DNA of 64,000 bases from Magnolia sinica (Eukaryota > Streptophyta > Magnoliopsida > Magnoliales > Magnoliaceae), in assembly GCF_029962835.1 (NCBI RefSeq), contig NC_080578.1, positions 47,857,001 through 47,921,000 of the forward strand, in the 5' to 3' direction. Below the pieces are notes generated by a model, which was given only the letters and a program-made list of their open reading frames with translations, was not told the DNA's origin and made no database searches. The stretch's first letter is position 1; every line of letters starts with the position of its first letter. Position numbers and translations under genes: made by a program. Positions 11,873 through 22,971 of the stretch are shown in pieces.

Positions 11873-13457
11873 GCACTAAATTCTTCTAAATTTAATTCAA
11901 AAAAATTCTGATTTAGAAGATGATATGGCTCTTTTAGCTAAAAATTTTACAAAATTTTCAAAAGCGAAAAGAGTTGATTTTCAAAAATCAAATGATAAAA
12001 GAAGTTTAGACCCAAATCTCGAAAATCTTTGAAAGATAGTCAATGTTACAACTGTCTAGAATATGGGCACTTAGCAAATAGATGTCCTAAAAGGGACAAA
12101 CCCAAGAAGAAGGGTATGTTGGCTACATGGGATGAATCATCTGATTCTGAAGGTTCTTCTGAATCAGAAGATTCTGAAACCGAGTCGGGCAATGAGGTTA
12201 AAGCTCTTATGACTCTAGCCAAATTCACATTTTCAGATAATGACTCTACAAGTGAAGAAAATATGAATAGTGAATGTGAAAATGAAGATGATCTTCAAGA
12301 CGCTTACAATGCCCTATATAAGGAAAGTTGTAAAATTGCTGTCAAACTTAAACTTCAAAAAGAAAAGTTTTCTAAACTCAAAAATTGTTTTGAATCACTT
12401 GTCTTAGAAAAATCACAAATTTCAGATTGTTTTGAAAAATCAAAATGTGATTTGGAATTCAAAAACTCACTAATTGTTGATTTAAAATCTGAAATTGAGA
12501 ATCTTAAAACAGAAGTATCTTCTCTTCTGAGTTTAAAGGACACATGGAAATATGCCCAAGGTGATCCAAAGTTAGAAAAACTTTTATCCGGATCAAGAAA
12601 ATGTGGCGATCGATCCGGGTTGGGCTATGATAAAAATCTACCTCCTAAACAAAAGTATACTCCTCCTCTGTTTGTTAAAGGAGAGTCCTCAAACTCAAAA
12701 GGGAAAAGTACTTATCAAGATTTTTCTAAAAATTCAAAAACTTTTCAAAAACCTAGAAATAGCCATGTCAACTTTAATCAGAATCGAAATCCACTAGCTG
12801 AAAAGATAGTTGATTTACTCAAGGAGCTATTAAAATCTAACTCTATAGGTCATTCCTACAAGTATACACAAAAGAAGACCAACTATGTTCCTAAACGCAA
12901 AACAGTTATGAAATGGGTTCCTAAAGTCACCTGCTTAGTTGCTCACACTGCTTTTAAAGCAACAAGTCATTCAAAGTGGTACCTAGACAGTGGATGCTCC
13001 AGGCATATGACAGGTGACAAAGCTTTATTCATCGATCTGAAAGATATGACTGATGGTTCAGTCACATTTGGTGATGGAAGCAATTGCAAGATTATAGGCC
13101 AAGGTACGGTTCAACTTTTTAATCTTCCAGTGTTTAAAAATGTTTTATACGTTGAAGGCCTAAAGCACAACTTGCTTAGTATATCACAAATATGTGATAA
13201 TAACCATAATGTTCATTTTTCTAATCAAAGCTGTGAGATTCTAAACAACAAGGGTTCTGTAATATTAACTGGACGTAGAACATCTGAAAATTGCTATATT
13301 ATTAGTGAATCCAACTCATCTAATCAAACATGTTACATGGTCCATACAGACGAGACTGACTTATGGCACAAACGTCTTGGACATGTACATTATCGAAATT
13401 TATATCGATTGAGCAAACGAGAACTTGTAAGAGGTTTACCCAAACTTGAAATTAGAT
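11873..13457 (+). pseudogene. Element A gag zinc knuckle, protease, pre-integrase
   Basis: After a frame change the gag C-terminus carries a CCHC zinc knuckle (CYNCLEYGHLANRC, about 12044-12085). An acidic Ser/Glu stretch, a long Lys-rich linker, and the aspartic protease motif WYLDSGCSRHMTGD near 12978 follow. The GAG-pre-integrase motif LWHKRLGHVHYRNL lies at about 13361-13402. The frame is open from 12029 to 13457 and ends just before integrase. In the family the protease cleaves the polyprotein. Confidence 0.88.
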
Positions 13458-14308
13458 AAAATACGTGGTGAGTGCCAGATAGGCAAACAAACAAAGAACT
13501 CACACAAAAAGGTGAATTCAAATACCACATCAAGACCACTCGAACTTCTCCACATGGACCTGATAGGACCTACCAGAATGGAAAGTCGTGGTGGTAAAAA
13601 GTACATCTTGGTAATAGTTGATGACTTTACCAGATTCACTTGGGTAGTCTTCTTAAGGGATAAATCTGAAACCCTTGAAGAAGTAAGAAAAGTTCTCAAA
13701 AGGATTCAAACTGAAAAATCTTCTCAAATTAGTAAAATTCGTAGTGATCATGGATCTGAATTTGAGAATACATGGTCCATACAGACGAGACTGACCAAGG
13801 AATATTACATGAATTCTCTGCTCCCAAAACTCCACAACAAAATGGAATTGTAGAAAGGAAGAATAGGGTGCTTCAAGAAATGGCTAATGTCATGTTGAAT
13901 AGCATGAAGCTCTCTAAAAATCTTTGGGCTGAAGCAGTCAACACAACTTGCTATATTATTAACCGAGTCTACACTAGAAAAGATAATAATAAAACGGCTT
14001 ACGAATTGTGGTTTAATAAAAAGCCTACTGTTAAATACTTTCGAGTTTTTGGCAGCAAGTGCTATATTTTACGTGATCGTGAAAATTTGGAAAAGTTCGA
14101 TACGAAGAGTGATGAAGGTATTTTTCTAGGATACTCTTTAAACAGTCGAGCTTATAGGGTCCTGAACAAAAGGACTGGTGTGATTCAAGAATCCATTAAT
14201 GTTGTCATTGATGATCATTTAAACACACCAACTTCTAATTCAGATAATGATGAAGTACTAATCATTGATAAACCTGATACTTCATCGAATCAAATTGATT
14301 CCTGTTAA
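13458..14308 (+). pseudogene. Element A integrase with a 27-bp internal duplication
   Basis: The core is visible in two frames: LLHMDLIGPTRMES and YILVIVDDFTRFTW, then IRSDHGSEF for the second catalytic Asp, and after a frame change SAPKTPQQNGIVERKNR with the catalytic Glu. Between the second Asp and the Glu the expected sequence is replaced by a 27-bp copy (13769-13795) of DNA from 13334-13360 in the pre-integrase region. This changes the frame and destroys the enzyme. The C-terminal part (FGSKCYILRDRE, GIFLGYS) runs to about 14235. The family role is insertion of cDNA into the host genome. Confidence 0.85.
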
Positions 14309-14309
14309 A

Positions 14310-15919
14310 GATCATCCAACCACACAAATTCTTGGAAACCCTCTCACCGGTGTTCGCACCCGTAGACAACTTGAGGATATATGTAATTATGTATGTTTTA
14401 CATCCCAAATTGAACCATCAAACGTAAAAGAAGCTCTTGCTGATGAAAACTGGATTGTTGCGATGCAAGATGAACTCAACCAATTCATAAGAAATGATGT
14501 TTGGTATCTCGTACCAAGACCTAAAGATAAACACATCATTGGAACAAAATGGATTTTCAAAAATAAGTCTGATGAATGTGGAAATATAATTAGAAACAAG
14601 GCTAGACTGGTGGTACAAGGTTATACTCAAATTGAAGGAATTGATTTCGATGAAACCTTTGCACCGATGCACGTCTTGAATCTATCAGACTATTTATATC
14701 CATTGCATGTTTTAGAAAGATAAAGATCTATCAGATGGATGTGAAAAGTGCTTTTCTAAATGGCGATTTACATGAAGAAGTCTATGTTGAACAGCCAATG
14801 GGATTTGAAGATTCCAAAAATACTGATCATGTATATCGGCTTAAAAGGCACTTTATGGTTTAATACAAGCACCTAGGGCATGGTATGAGAAACTGATGTA
14901 ATTTCTTTTAACTCATAATTTTCAAATGGGATCTGTTGATAAAACTCTGTTTGTTAAAAAACATAATAATCATATCTTAATGGTGCAGATTTATGTTGAT
15001 GATATCATTTATGGATCAACTTGTACTAACTTGACTACTGAGTTTGCAGATTTGATGAAATCACTGATTGAAATGAGCATGGTTAGGGAATTGACTTATT
15101 TCCTTGGATTACAAGTAAAGCAACAATCTGAAGGAATATTCATTTCTCAATCTAAGTATGCCTTGAATCTAATCAAGAGATTTGGATTTGAGAATGGCAA
15201 GAATTTCGATACTCCTATGAGTACTACCCTGAAACTATCAAAAGACTCTAATGGTGAAAATGTTGACTCAAAACTTTATCGGAGTATGATTGGTAGTTTG
15301 TTATATTTAACTGCTAGTAGACCTGATATTTCTCTAAGTGTTGGTATTTGCGCAAGATATCAATCTAATCCAAAAGAATCTCACTTGACTGCTGTCAAGC
15401 GAATTATTAGATATATCGCAAGTACTGTAAATCTTGGTCTCTGGTATCCTCATGAAACCAATGTTCAATTAGCTGGGTACTCGGATGCTGACTGGGCTGG
15501 TAATTTAGATGATAGAAAATCAACCGGTGGTGGTTGTTTTTTATTGGAAATTGTCTAGTTTCTGGTTTAGTAAGAAACAAAATTCTATATCACTTTCAAT
15601 AGCTAGTAGCTGGTAATGCATGTACACACTTGTTTGGATGCAACGAATGCTAAGTGATTATGGAATTAAACAGGATTCTATGTTATTACATTGTGATAAT
15701 TCTAGTGCGATAAATATTTCAAAAAATTCTATTCAGCATTCTCGTACTAAGCATATTGACATTAGATTTCATTATATAAGAGAATTAGTAGAAGAAAAAG
15801 TTATATCTCTAGAATATATTCCTACTGAAGATCAACGTGCTGATATTTTCACAAAACCTCTTGATAAAAGCAGGTTCAAAAAGATGAAATTTGATCTTGG
15901 CATGTGCATTTTAAATTGA
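14310..15919 (+). pseudogene. Element A reverse transcriptase and RNase H
   Basis: The copia RT starts around ALADENWIVAMQDEL (14434) and goes on with GTKWIFKNK and KARLVVQGYTQIEG. A frame change near 14665 follows, where CCAGTTGC would be expected and CCGATGC is seen. The frame resumes at [13 protein letters not shown], with more breaks near 14850-14880. The catalytic YVDDII motif is intact at about 14995. RNase H includes YSDADWAGNLDDRKST, a gap of about 21 bp near 15607, CDNSSAINISKN and TKHIDIRFHYIRE, ending LGMCILN* at 15919. Several frameshifts make it non-functional. Confidence 0.88.
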
Positions 15920-16014
15920 TAATTTATGCCTTCTTGTATAATATTGTATATATTTGCTAGATTGTATTTCAATTTTTGTAAAAATTGCAAGAAAATTGAA
16001 TTTTTGGGGTTTGT

Positions 16015-16085
16015 ATGACCAGTCGTGAGTATACACGACCAGTCGTACTACGACCGGTCGTAGATACCCACGACCAGTCGTGGAG
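16015..16085. promoter_or_regulatory. Internal palindrome cluster before the 3' ORF of element A
   Basis: Four copies of the LTR-type motif occur within 70 bp: ATGACCAGTCGTG, CACGACCAGTCGTAC, CTACGACCGGTCGTAG and CCACGACCAGTCGTGG. Apart from the LTR arrays this motif is not seen elsewhere in element A. It lies between the RNase H stop and the 3' ORF start at 16376. A role as a separate internal control region is inference. Confidence 0.7.
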
Positions 16086-16375
16086 CACGGGTTTCACTTG
16101 AAATTGGGGATTTTTCACTTTCTTCCTCATTTCTTCTTTCTTCTCCTTGGAGCCGAACTTCGACTCGTCGAACCCATCCTTCAAGTTCTTCAAGGTTAGT
16201 GTTCCAAATCCGTTTTTCTTGCATATTTGTGTCAAGATTGCTTCCTTTTCTCTCTTGAAGCTTTCTATCTTGAAAATCATTGAGATTTGGGGTTTGGGTT
16301 GTGAAAAATCTGTTTTGAGCAAACCCTCTTCTCAATCCTTTGCAACTTCTTTTTTCCTTTAATTCCTTGTTGCAA

Positions 16376-17491
16376 ATGGCTTCTAGAGGAAGAAAAACTA
16401 CTTCACGTGGTCCTTCTTCTTCCTCCAGATCTACCCCTATATCTAAACGTCATCTTCTTATTCCCAATGATGATCCATCATTTGTTAGGGACATTAGATC
16501 TCGTAAGGTTATCGTTGAACATCCTGTTGATGTCAATCACATTGCTCCATTTGACATCCTTCCTATGCTTGAAGCTGTAGGTTGGACTAACTTATTGCAT
16601 TGGGGTGGGCCTGCATACCGGTCCATTGCCCAATCCATGTTTTCATGTATTAGTGCATTTTCACAGGATAATTTAACCTTCCAAATTTCTACTAGAGAAG
16701 GGCCATTTGACGTTGATCGTATTTAATTTCAGCCCTTATGGAAATTCTGTGAATGATGAGGTATTCCAATTCATAATTTAACTAATAAACCCTCAATGGT
16801 TGAAAAACGTATGTTAACTAAAGACTTGTGCAATATGGATGTTCAATGGACTCAAAGGGAATGCGCTTCCCTCGAGGTATTTGTTACCCAAATACGAGAA
16901 TTCTTCACAGAATCTTTGTGTCTAATCTGTATCCTCGTTCGGGTAATAAATCTGATGACTTCATTTATGGTTCGTGTTATCCATGCTATCTCAAATGGTA
17001 CTCAAATTTGTTTGCCTTCCTTAATCTGTCATTTCATTATTCGATTTCGACTCCATCCCGGTCATAGTGACATTCCATTTGCATACTTTATGGTGTATTG
17101 GCTACTCATATGTTAGTCGATATGCTGTTGATGAAGCACCAATCCATCATCGATCTTCAACAATTCAAATATTAATAAGATGAAGTTGGATCAGCTTCTG
17201 AACAAGGTGGTGGTGGTGGTGGTCTGATCAACTGGTGTTGATATTAATATGGATGATATTTTTGAAGAAGTTGAGTCTGATTCTACAAATGAAACATCTT
17301 CTTCTTCATTTGATGCACGTCGAGTGCATTAGAAGGTAGAGTTGAGGATATAAATGTTAAGTTGGAAAACATGCATTGCTCATGATTTGCAATTCAAGTA
17401 TATGCGCAAATATCTTAGGCGCTTGAACAAAGGCATGCACCAACTTGATCCTTCTATTCTTGCTCCATCTTCAAGTTCTAGTTCTGACTAG
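16376..17491 (+). pseudogene. Element A extra 3' ORF (plant-transposon-protein-like)
   Basis: The ATG at 16376 opens a 117-codon frame with a basic Ser/Arg/Thr-rich start, then PFDILPMLEAVGW and a hydrophobic region, ending at a stop at 16724. Homology to the element D 3' ORF continues in other frames: NLYPRSGNKSDD near 16927, then a Leu/Ile-rich stretch, and a Ser-rich end with TAG at 17489-17491. The layout resembles the 'putative plant transposon protein' domain often found in plant retroelement ORFs; the match is from memory of the family. It is not env-like: I see no signal peptide. A GGT repeat lies near 17208. At least two frame changes make it a relic. Confidence 0.65.
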
Positions 17492-17692
17492 TCTCTATGA
17501 GACTTTTGGTATGTAATAACTTTATTACTTTGCTCTTGTTTGATTGAGTTTGAGTTGGATTTTATCTGGATATTTGTTCTTAATGTAATATTTATCCTGG
17601 ATATCTGTGATGCTATCTTGAGTAACTCTCTGACTCTCTTACTTCCTCATATTTACTCTCATTCCTTTATTTAGTTCTCCTTTGTCATATTG

Positions 17693-17935
17693 TGACAAAA
17701 AGGGGGAGAATGGTTTGTTGTTAATGTGATTGTGAGAGGAGTAGCATTGGTTATGTTACTCAGGGGGAGTGGGGTGTCAAGGAGAATATATGTTTGATCT
17801 TGTTGAATGAAGCTGGTTGAATGTTGAAACTGGTTGAATTAAATGTTGAATATTGATTTGCATGTATTAACCAGTTGTTTTACTTTTGTTTATCATGGTT
17901 ATGTGTTTTGTCACTAATTTGACAAAGGGGGAGAT
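17693..17935 (+). promoter_or_regulatory. Repeated polypurine tracts of element A
   Basis: GACAAAAAGGGGGAGA at 17693-17708, CAGGGGGAG near 17762 and the primary tract AAAGGGGGAGAT at 17924-17935, directly before the 3' LTR. The primary tract would prime plus-strand DNA synthesis. Several copies are characteristic of Sireviruses. Confidence 0.85.
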
Positions 17936-19981
17936 TGTAAGTGCTATAGTTTCTATCCCTGTTTGTTGTCAAATTTGTAGTGCCAAAATCACTATTATAC
18001 TCTGTTATATATAACTTGCATAAGTGAAGCTTTCTCAAGGATCAACATTCATGAACAAGCTAAGCTCACAACAAGCAAAGCTCTCAAGTATAAGACTCAA
18101 GATCTTGAATGAAAGAACTACTCACAAGACAAGACTCTGGAATGAAAGATCTGCTCACAAGACAAGCTGAACTCAAGACTCAAGTTGAAAGTCAAGCTGA
18201 ACTCAAGACTCAAGCTGAAACTCAAGCCACTTTCAAGATTGAGTTACATGAAGAGTTCAACTACATCAAGACTTCAAGACTGATACTTCAAGGTCACTTG
18301 TTCCTAATGCTTCAATGTCCATACTTCATGATTAAGGTTTGTTTGACCATAGGTTGACCTTAGAAGTAGGTCATTTCGGATACATAAGTCGAATGTTATT
18401 TTACATGTGATTGGTCTGTTCTTCGACTAGTCTTAGGTCTTCTTCGACTAGTCCTAGACTTGCTTCGACCAGTCTAAGAAAATCCTCGACCAGTCGTAAG
18501 TTTGTTACATATTCCGGATAAAATCTGTTAGCCTTCGACTAGTCCAGGAATCTGTTCGACCAGTCGTAGGAACAGTGTCGACTGATCTTCGACCAGTCGT
18601 AAAATCTACGACTCGAAGTCCAGGGAACCTTTGCAGGTCCTACGACCAGTCGAAGAAAACCTACGACCAGTCGTAGGAGGGCTACGACCAGTCGTAGAAC
18701 GGTCAACGTATATCCCGCCTAATCTTTCAAATATCTGTTACGGCTTCGACTAGTCGAAGAGCACTCTAGACCAGTCGAAGACACGATCTTCTCACCTATA
18801 AATAGTGCACGAATCTCAGAAGAAATCATCGATTTAATTATAGTATTCAAGCCAATCCTCGTCGAACTTCTGAGAGATAATTCTGTGCTCCATCTAAGCT
18901 AAGTGTGCTTATTTAATATCTTCTTTCCTTAGCTTTATTTTAATTGATTTTGTTTCTACTATTCCAATCTGATTTGAAAAGAGGAATTGTTATTCCCTTT
19001 CTTTGGAATCAAAATCAATTAAGGCAAGCCCTATTTGGTTTAATTTAAAATCTATTAGAACTAGAACCATTGTAATCAAGTACTGGACATTGAACTTGGA
19101 CATTCAATCATCTACTTTGATTTGGTTCTACCGGGCTGCTACAACGAAGAAGATATTCAGGTATTTTACATATTGTAAATTCCTTTCTATTATTTTGGTT
19201 TCTTTCAAGATTTGCCAGAAAAATCTTGTTATATTGGTTATCTGAGGAAAGCCAGGAAAACTCAGAAGTGGGGTTTTTTAATTGTGTAAGCCCACATACA
19301 AAGACACAATTGTAAGGGTTTTGGGTGAACCTGGGAAAACCTATCTTTAGTGAACGCTAATATCCCCTGTGTGAGGATATTAGGAGTGGAGTAGCTTTTT
19401 GTGTGGCTGTTGGATAACAGTTGGTGAACACACAGGCGAACCACTATAATCCCTTGTGTTGTGGTTGATTATTTTATTCTTCTATTTTTTTATTCCTTTT
19501 GTGGGATGTATGTATGGTGGTGAATGTTGTAATTATTTCAAGCTTTGTGAGAATGTTGTAATAGCTTAGAATTTACTTTCTGCTATTCCTTTATAAGCTT
19601 GATTTTCAATTTCATTTTGAAAGTTGTTCCAGCTTGCCCTGCCATTTTTATGGTGTATGGCTATCCCTAGAACAATACATTTTTAATTACAAGTTATTTC
19701 AATTCAGTTTGTATTTCTTTTTATATTCCTCTTCGATTTGAGACTTGATATAAAGACCTTTCTAGAAATAAGGTTGTCCTACCATAAACTCTGTTTTGGT
19801 GTAAGGTTGTCCTTAGAACAACGTTTGTATCAACCTCTCAAGATCTGAATTTTGAGGTCATTTTAATTTACTGCATTGTAATTTACTTTGGCTATCATTT
19901 TCTTTATTATTCCGCTGTTATAAGTTTTTATTTGGCATTGTCCTATTCACCCCCTCTAGGACATATAGCTTGGCCTTTTCA
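17936..19981 (+). repeat. Element A 3' LTR, followed by 19 bp of leader
   Basis: It starts TGTAAGTGCTATAG and ends GGCCTTTTCA. The palindromic array is at 18421-18785 and TATAAATAG at 18797-18805. Beyond the end, 19982-20000 repeats the element's own leader and primer site (AGTGGTATCAAAGCCTAAT) before unrelated sequence begins at 20001. No target duplication is visible. Confidence 0.9.
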
Positions 19982-20000
19982 AGTGGTATCAAAGCCTAAT

Positions 20001-20344
20001 GAACTTCCCCATTCAAATAGTTTTTGTAATTAAATGTGAAATGTACATTATAAAAGCATTTGAATCCAAAGTATTGGCCACATCACATGAAAACAAATAA
20101 ACTACACCATTAAAATGATGACTTCATGAATTTCCTATTATCAGCAATGGTGGCGATAAAAGAGTGCAATATACAATTGCAGGACTGCTTGTTCATCTAG
20201 AAGACTAGTGGAACTACTAACTATAGAAATTGAAGTTAATTGGTCCTTGGGTATCAAGTTTCTTTTCCAACAGTCTTCCAGAAATAAGAAGCGAGTTCTC
20301 ACATTATCCCCTTCAAACGGTTCCAAAATCTAAGCTTTACCGCA
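20001..20344. other. Intron-like flank of the dioxygenase fragment
   Basis: AT-rich DNA between the leader remnant and the last recognised dioxygenase exon. A minus-strand frame at 20141-20326 (61 codons) overlaps it but does not match the expected next dioxygenase exon. Confidence 0.5.
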
Positions 20345-20436
20345 TTGCCAACATCGAAGGGGTAAGGAATAAAGACATACTTGCTAGTGTAACTGTCATT
20401 AATCTGAGGAAAATCTACAGCAGATGCTGATAGCTA
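20345..20436 (-). pseudogene. CCD1-like exon fragment (third recognised)
   Basis: On the minus strand the segment reads LSASAVDFPQINDSYTSKYV. It corresponds to the conserved region of plant carotenoid cleavage dioxygenase 1 that follows the NELYEMRFN segment. CCD1 cleaves carotenoids at the 9,10 and 9',10' bonds in the cytosol. The sequence after KYV is strongly diverged. Exon order on the minus strand is correct relative to the two other fragments. Downstream exons are not seen; element A begins about 350 bp further on. Confidence 0.75.
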
Positions 20437-20553
20437 CTTTTATGAAGCAACACCAGTTTTCAAGTTGAATCGCATTTCATTTCTAGCTCAAAAAGAAAAA
20501 AAAAAAAGTTAGAAACACCGGTGAACAAGATAATTAACTAATGGTCAGAATTG

Positions 20554-20720
20554 CATACAACTCATTTATGAAGTTTTTAAGCTTCTCTTTCACAGGTTTG
20601 CTAACCATGTCTAGTTTAGGATTCTCAATTCGACAAGTGACCAAAATAATTTCATCCTCCTCCCAAGCATTGGCTAGTATAAGAAAGCAATTGAACGTAT
20701 TAAAAAAGACCCAAAGAACA
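20554..20720 (-). pseudogene. CCD1-like exon fragment (second recognised)
   Basis: The minus-strand frame carries [20 protein letters not shown] then [10 protein letters not shown] and [13 protein letters not shown]. This matches the plant CCD1 segment around the NANAWEE motif. The upstream part (VLWVFFNTF where the family has a WFELP segment) is two codons longer and degenerate. Conserved His residues for iron binding lie in other exons that are not present. Confidence 0.85.
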
Positions 20721-21264
20721 CCTAGTATTTTCCTATTCATGAAATAACAAACAAGTTTTTAAGAAAATGATACCAGTTCCCTGGTAACAAAAATATTCAA
20801 CAGTTCAATCAGTGATGCAAGCTAAATGTTAGATGACAATGGATGGTTCTTAATGACTTGATTGGCCATTCAAAAAACTCCCACCAGTGAGCAAAATGTT
20901 ATATTCAGTATTAGGTGTTGGAGAATAATAAAATAAAAAGCTCTTCAAGTCAAGAGAATGATACGTGCATCCATGTAACCTGATGTCGAATGCCATGTGA
21001 TTCATCAGCTTATCCAGTATCCTACATGGATCTACATTGTTGTTGTGCACCAGATAAACAATTGAAGCATGGGTTCAAATTTTTGATGAGGTTTGTTCAT
21101 GAGACAGACAAGATGAGATTAGTATTCCATAAGCGGAATGAGCAAGAAATATTCAGTATCAGAAACCTCAACAGAACTGTGTTCTGTTCTTGTTTCTTGA
21201 TTACTTGGAAGTCCAAAAGGAATTGCCAGTCTTGCAACCTGACCTTGAAGGATAATATCAAACC

Positions 21265-21333
21265 AACCACGCCAAAGCGAGCTTTCTTTGTTACATCAAA
21301 TGAGAAGATTAGCTTCCCACCCTTCACCATTTC
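21265..21333 (-). pseudogene. CCD1-like exon fragment (first recognised)
   Basis: It follows a TTTTTAG acceptor and reads EMVKGGKLIFSFDVTKKARF then GVV, the segment just before the LPRYA region of CCD1. A GT donor is possible at 21262-21263. Together the three fragments cover perhaps a fifth of a normal dioxygenase of about 540 residues. The first fragment lies only 380 bp from an exon of an unrelated gene (S-acyltransferase) on the same strand. Confidence 0.8.
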
Positions 21334-21713
21334 CTAAAAATAGGAGTAAAGCAAGCAAAGAATTTTAGTTAATGTAATGGAACTAACTTCACAACTATTG
21401 ATTGTTCCAACCATTAACAAAAGGCATATACTGCACCTATGCATCATGTTTATCAAAATATCCCAAATATCACAAATCATATAAGATTCCAAACAATGGT
21501 CCATACAGCGTACGCATGTCGCTCACCCTAACTGATGCCAAATTATCTACACTGTGGGTCCCAACTCCCACTCAATGCAACTTGAATGCCCCAACCCACC
21601 TGCCTAGTCGACATGTGTGGTCGCATATCGGCCAGCAAAACCCTTAGAAAAGCTTCTTCTTCTTCTTCTTTAAAATAAAAATATAAAAATATAAAGAGCA
21701 TTTAACTATATAC

Positions 21714-21782
21714 CTGACAACGATGATCAAATCCATCCACACATTTGTCACAGCATCTGCAGTGTTTACTAAACTTGCAAAC
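21714..21782 (-). pseudogene. DHHC S-acyltransferase single-exon fragment
   Basis: A 23-codon exon is bounded by AG acceptor and GT donor. It reads VCKFSKHCRCCDKCV then DGFDHRCQ. This is the cysteine-rich zinc-binding core of plant DHHC protein S-acyltransferases, membrane enzymes that palmitoylate cysteines. The catalytic signature is DHRC instead of DHHC (a CAT to CGT change), so it could not be active. No membrane-segment exons were recognised around it. Confidence 0.82.
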
Positions 21783-22928
21783 CTCCAAACAAGAACTCAA
21801 AATATAGAAGCTAACTAATAGTCTGATGCAGAAATAGAGAAATGGGAAGCTTCAAGGCAATAAGAGATTATACAACTGGATGTTGCAGCGGAGCTTCAAG
21901 GCAATAAGAGATTGGAGGAACTTCATTGAATGGGGTATTTTACCCTGATTGGATGATCTGAACCGTTGATTGGAGGAATTTTGGTAGATTACAACCAGTC
22001 ATGGTAAGAAAAGTAGATGAATAACATGGATAGTTGTGGGAGCACATGTATGGATACATACCAAAGTGCTTAATAAATACTTAGATATACAGACTCATAC
22101 AATATGAAAACTGCAGACTCACACAGCCTACATGAATTTTCAATTCTTACAATGGGAGACCATGTTTCAATAATCCAGACCATTGGTGTGCCATTCCCCA
22201 AATGTGGACAATTATTGCATTTTTGTTCGTAAGCCTCTATATGTAGGCCACAAATAAATAAAAAGGTTACAATTTTCCTATTAATAAGATATGTAATGCA
22301 TAATCCATCCATGCAGCAACTTCAACAAATCAAGGTCTGGATGAGCTATGACTACTTCCTTAGATAGAAAAACATGGTAGAATGAAAACTACAGGCAAAA
22401 ATTAGTCTTCTCAACCCTTTGGGAATTGGAAAGCGAGTGCAAATTGCTTACCCTAGCGGACCACGAATCTCCAACTGCCAACCTGACCATGTACAGACAA
22501 TAATAGTTGATTAGGCCCACGTAATTGAATCAAGAAATTCTTTACGTAGTTGAATAGGCCCTCAAGTCTAAGCAATCAGATCATCAGAAAAGTAAAGAGA
22601 AAAATCGCAAAATGAAGCAAAATCAAAAGAAAGAAAACAAATTCTTTAAACATGGATGACGGCTGCAGAAATCAGAACATAGAGCTTAGGAAGAAAAAAA
22701 ATACAAAACGACGATGTAGATGGAATATACTGATAATACCAGTAATTGAAATTCAATGGGATCATATACGATAAGAGGCTTACAAGCCCCACGACGCAGC
22801 CCCATGCATACATGCGACATACGTGCGGATCTACCATAAGGCCCGTTACGGGCCAAAATAGTCCAGCCCAAGCTCAGCCTGAAATTTTTATGATGGCCAC
22901 AATCTTGAGTGGTTCTCGGGTGGGATGG

Positions 22929-22971
<43 letters not shown>

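Larger units (their letters stand above)
9111..19981 (+). mobile_element. Element A: Sirevirus-type Ty1/copia retrotransposon
   Basis: The order is LTR, PBS, gag, PR, IN, RT, RNase H, extra 3' ORF, repeated polypurine tracts, LTR: a copia element with 2 kb LTRs. Long LTRs, a TGGTATCAAAGC primer site, an extra ORF after RNase H and several copies of AAAGGGGGAGA before the 3' LTR point to the Sirevirus (SIRE/Maximus) lineage. Every gene is broken. It sits between presumed captured host sequence on both sides. No 5-bp target duplication is visible (left flank AACAT), and 19 bp of its own leader follow the 3' LTR. Confidence 0.9.

Noticed and set aside
9111..20000. Element A inserted with a 5-bp target duplication
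   Set aside because: Left flank AACAT has no match after either possible right end (AGTGG or GAACT).
20092..20115. ACTACACCATTAAAATGATG as the other CACTA end
   Set aside because: It is in the same orientation as the end at 864, lacks the first C and the AACGGT subterminal repeats, and lies inside the dioxygenase intron.
20990..21337. 115-codon plus-strand frame
   Set aside because: It is the antisense shadow of the CCD1-like exon and its intron; the minus-strand reading has clear family motifs.
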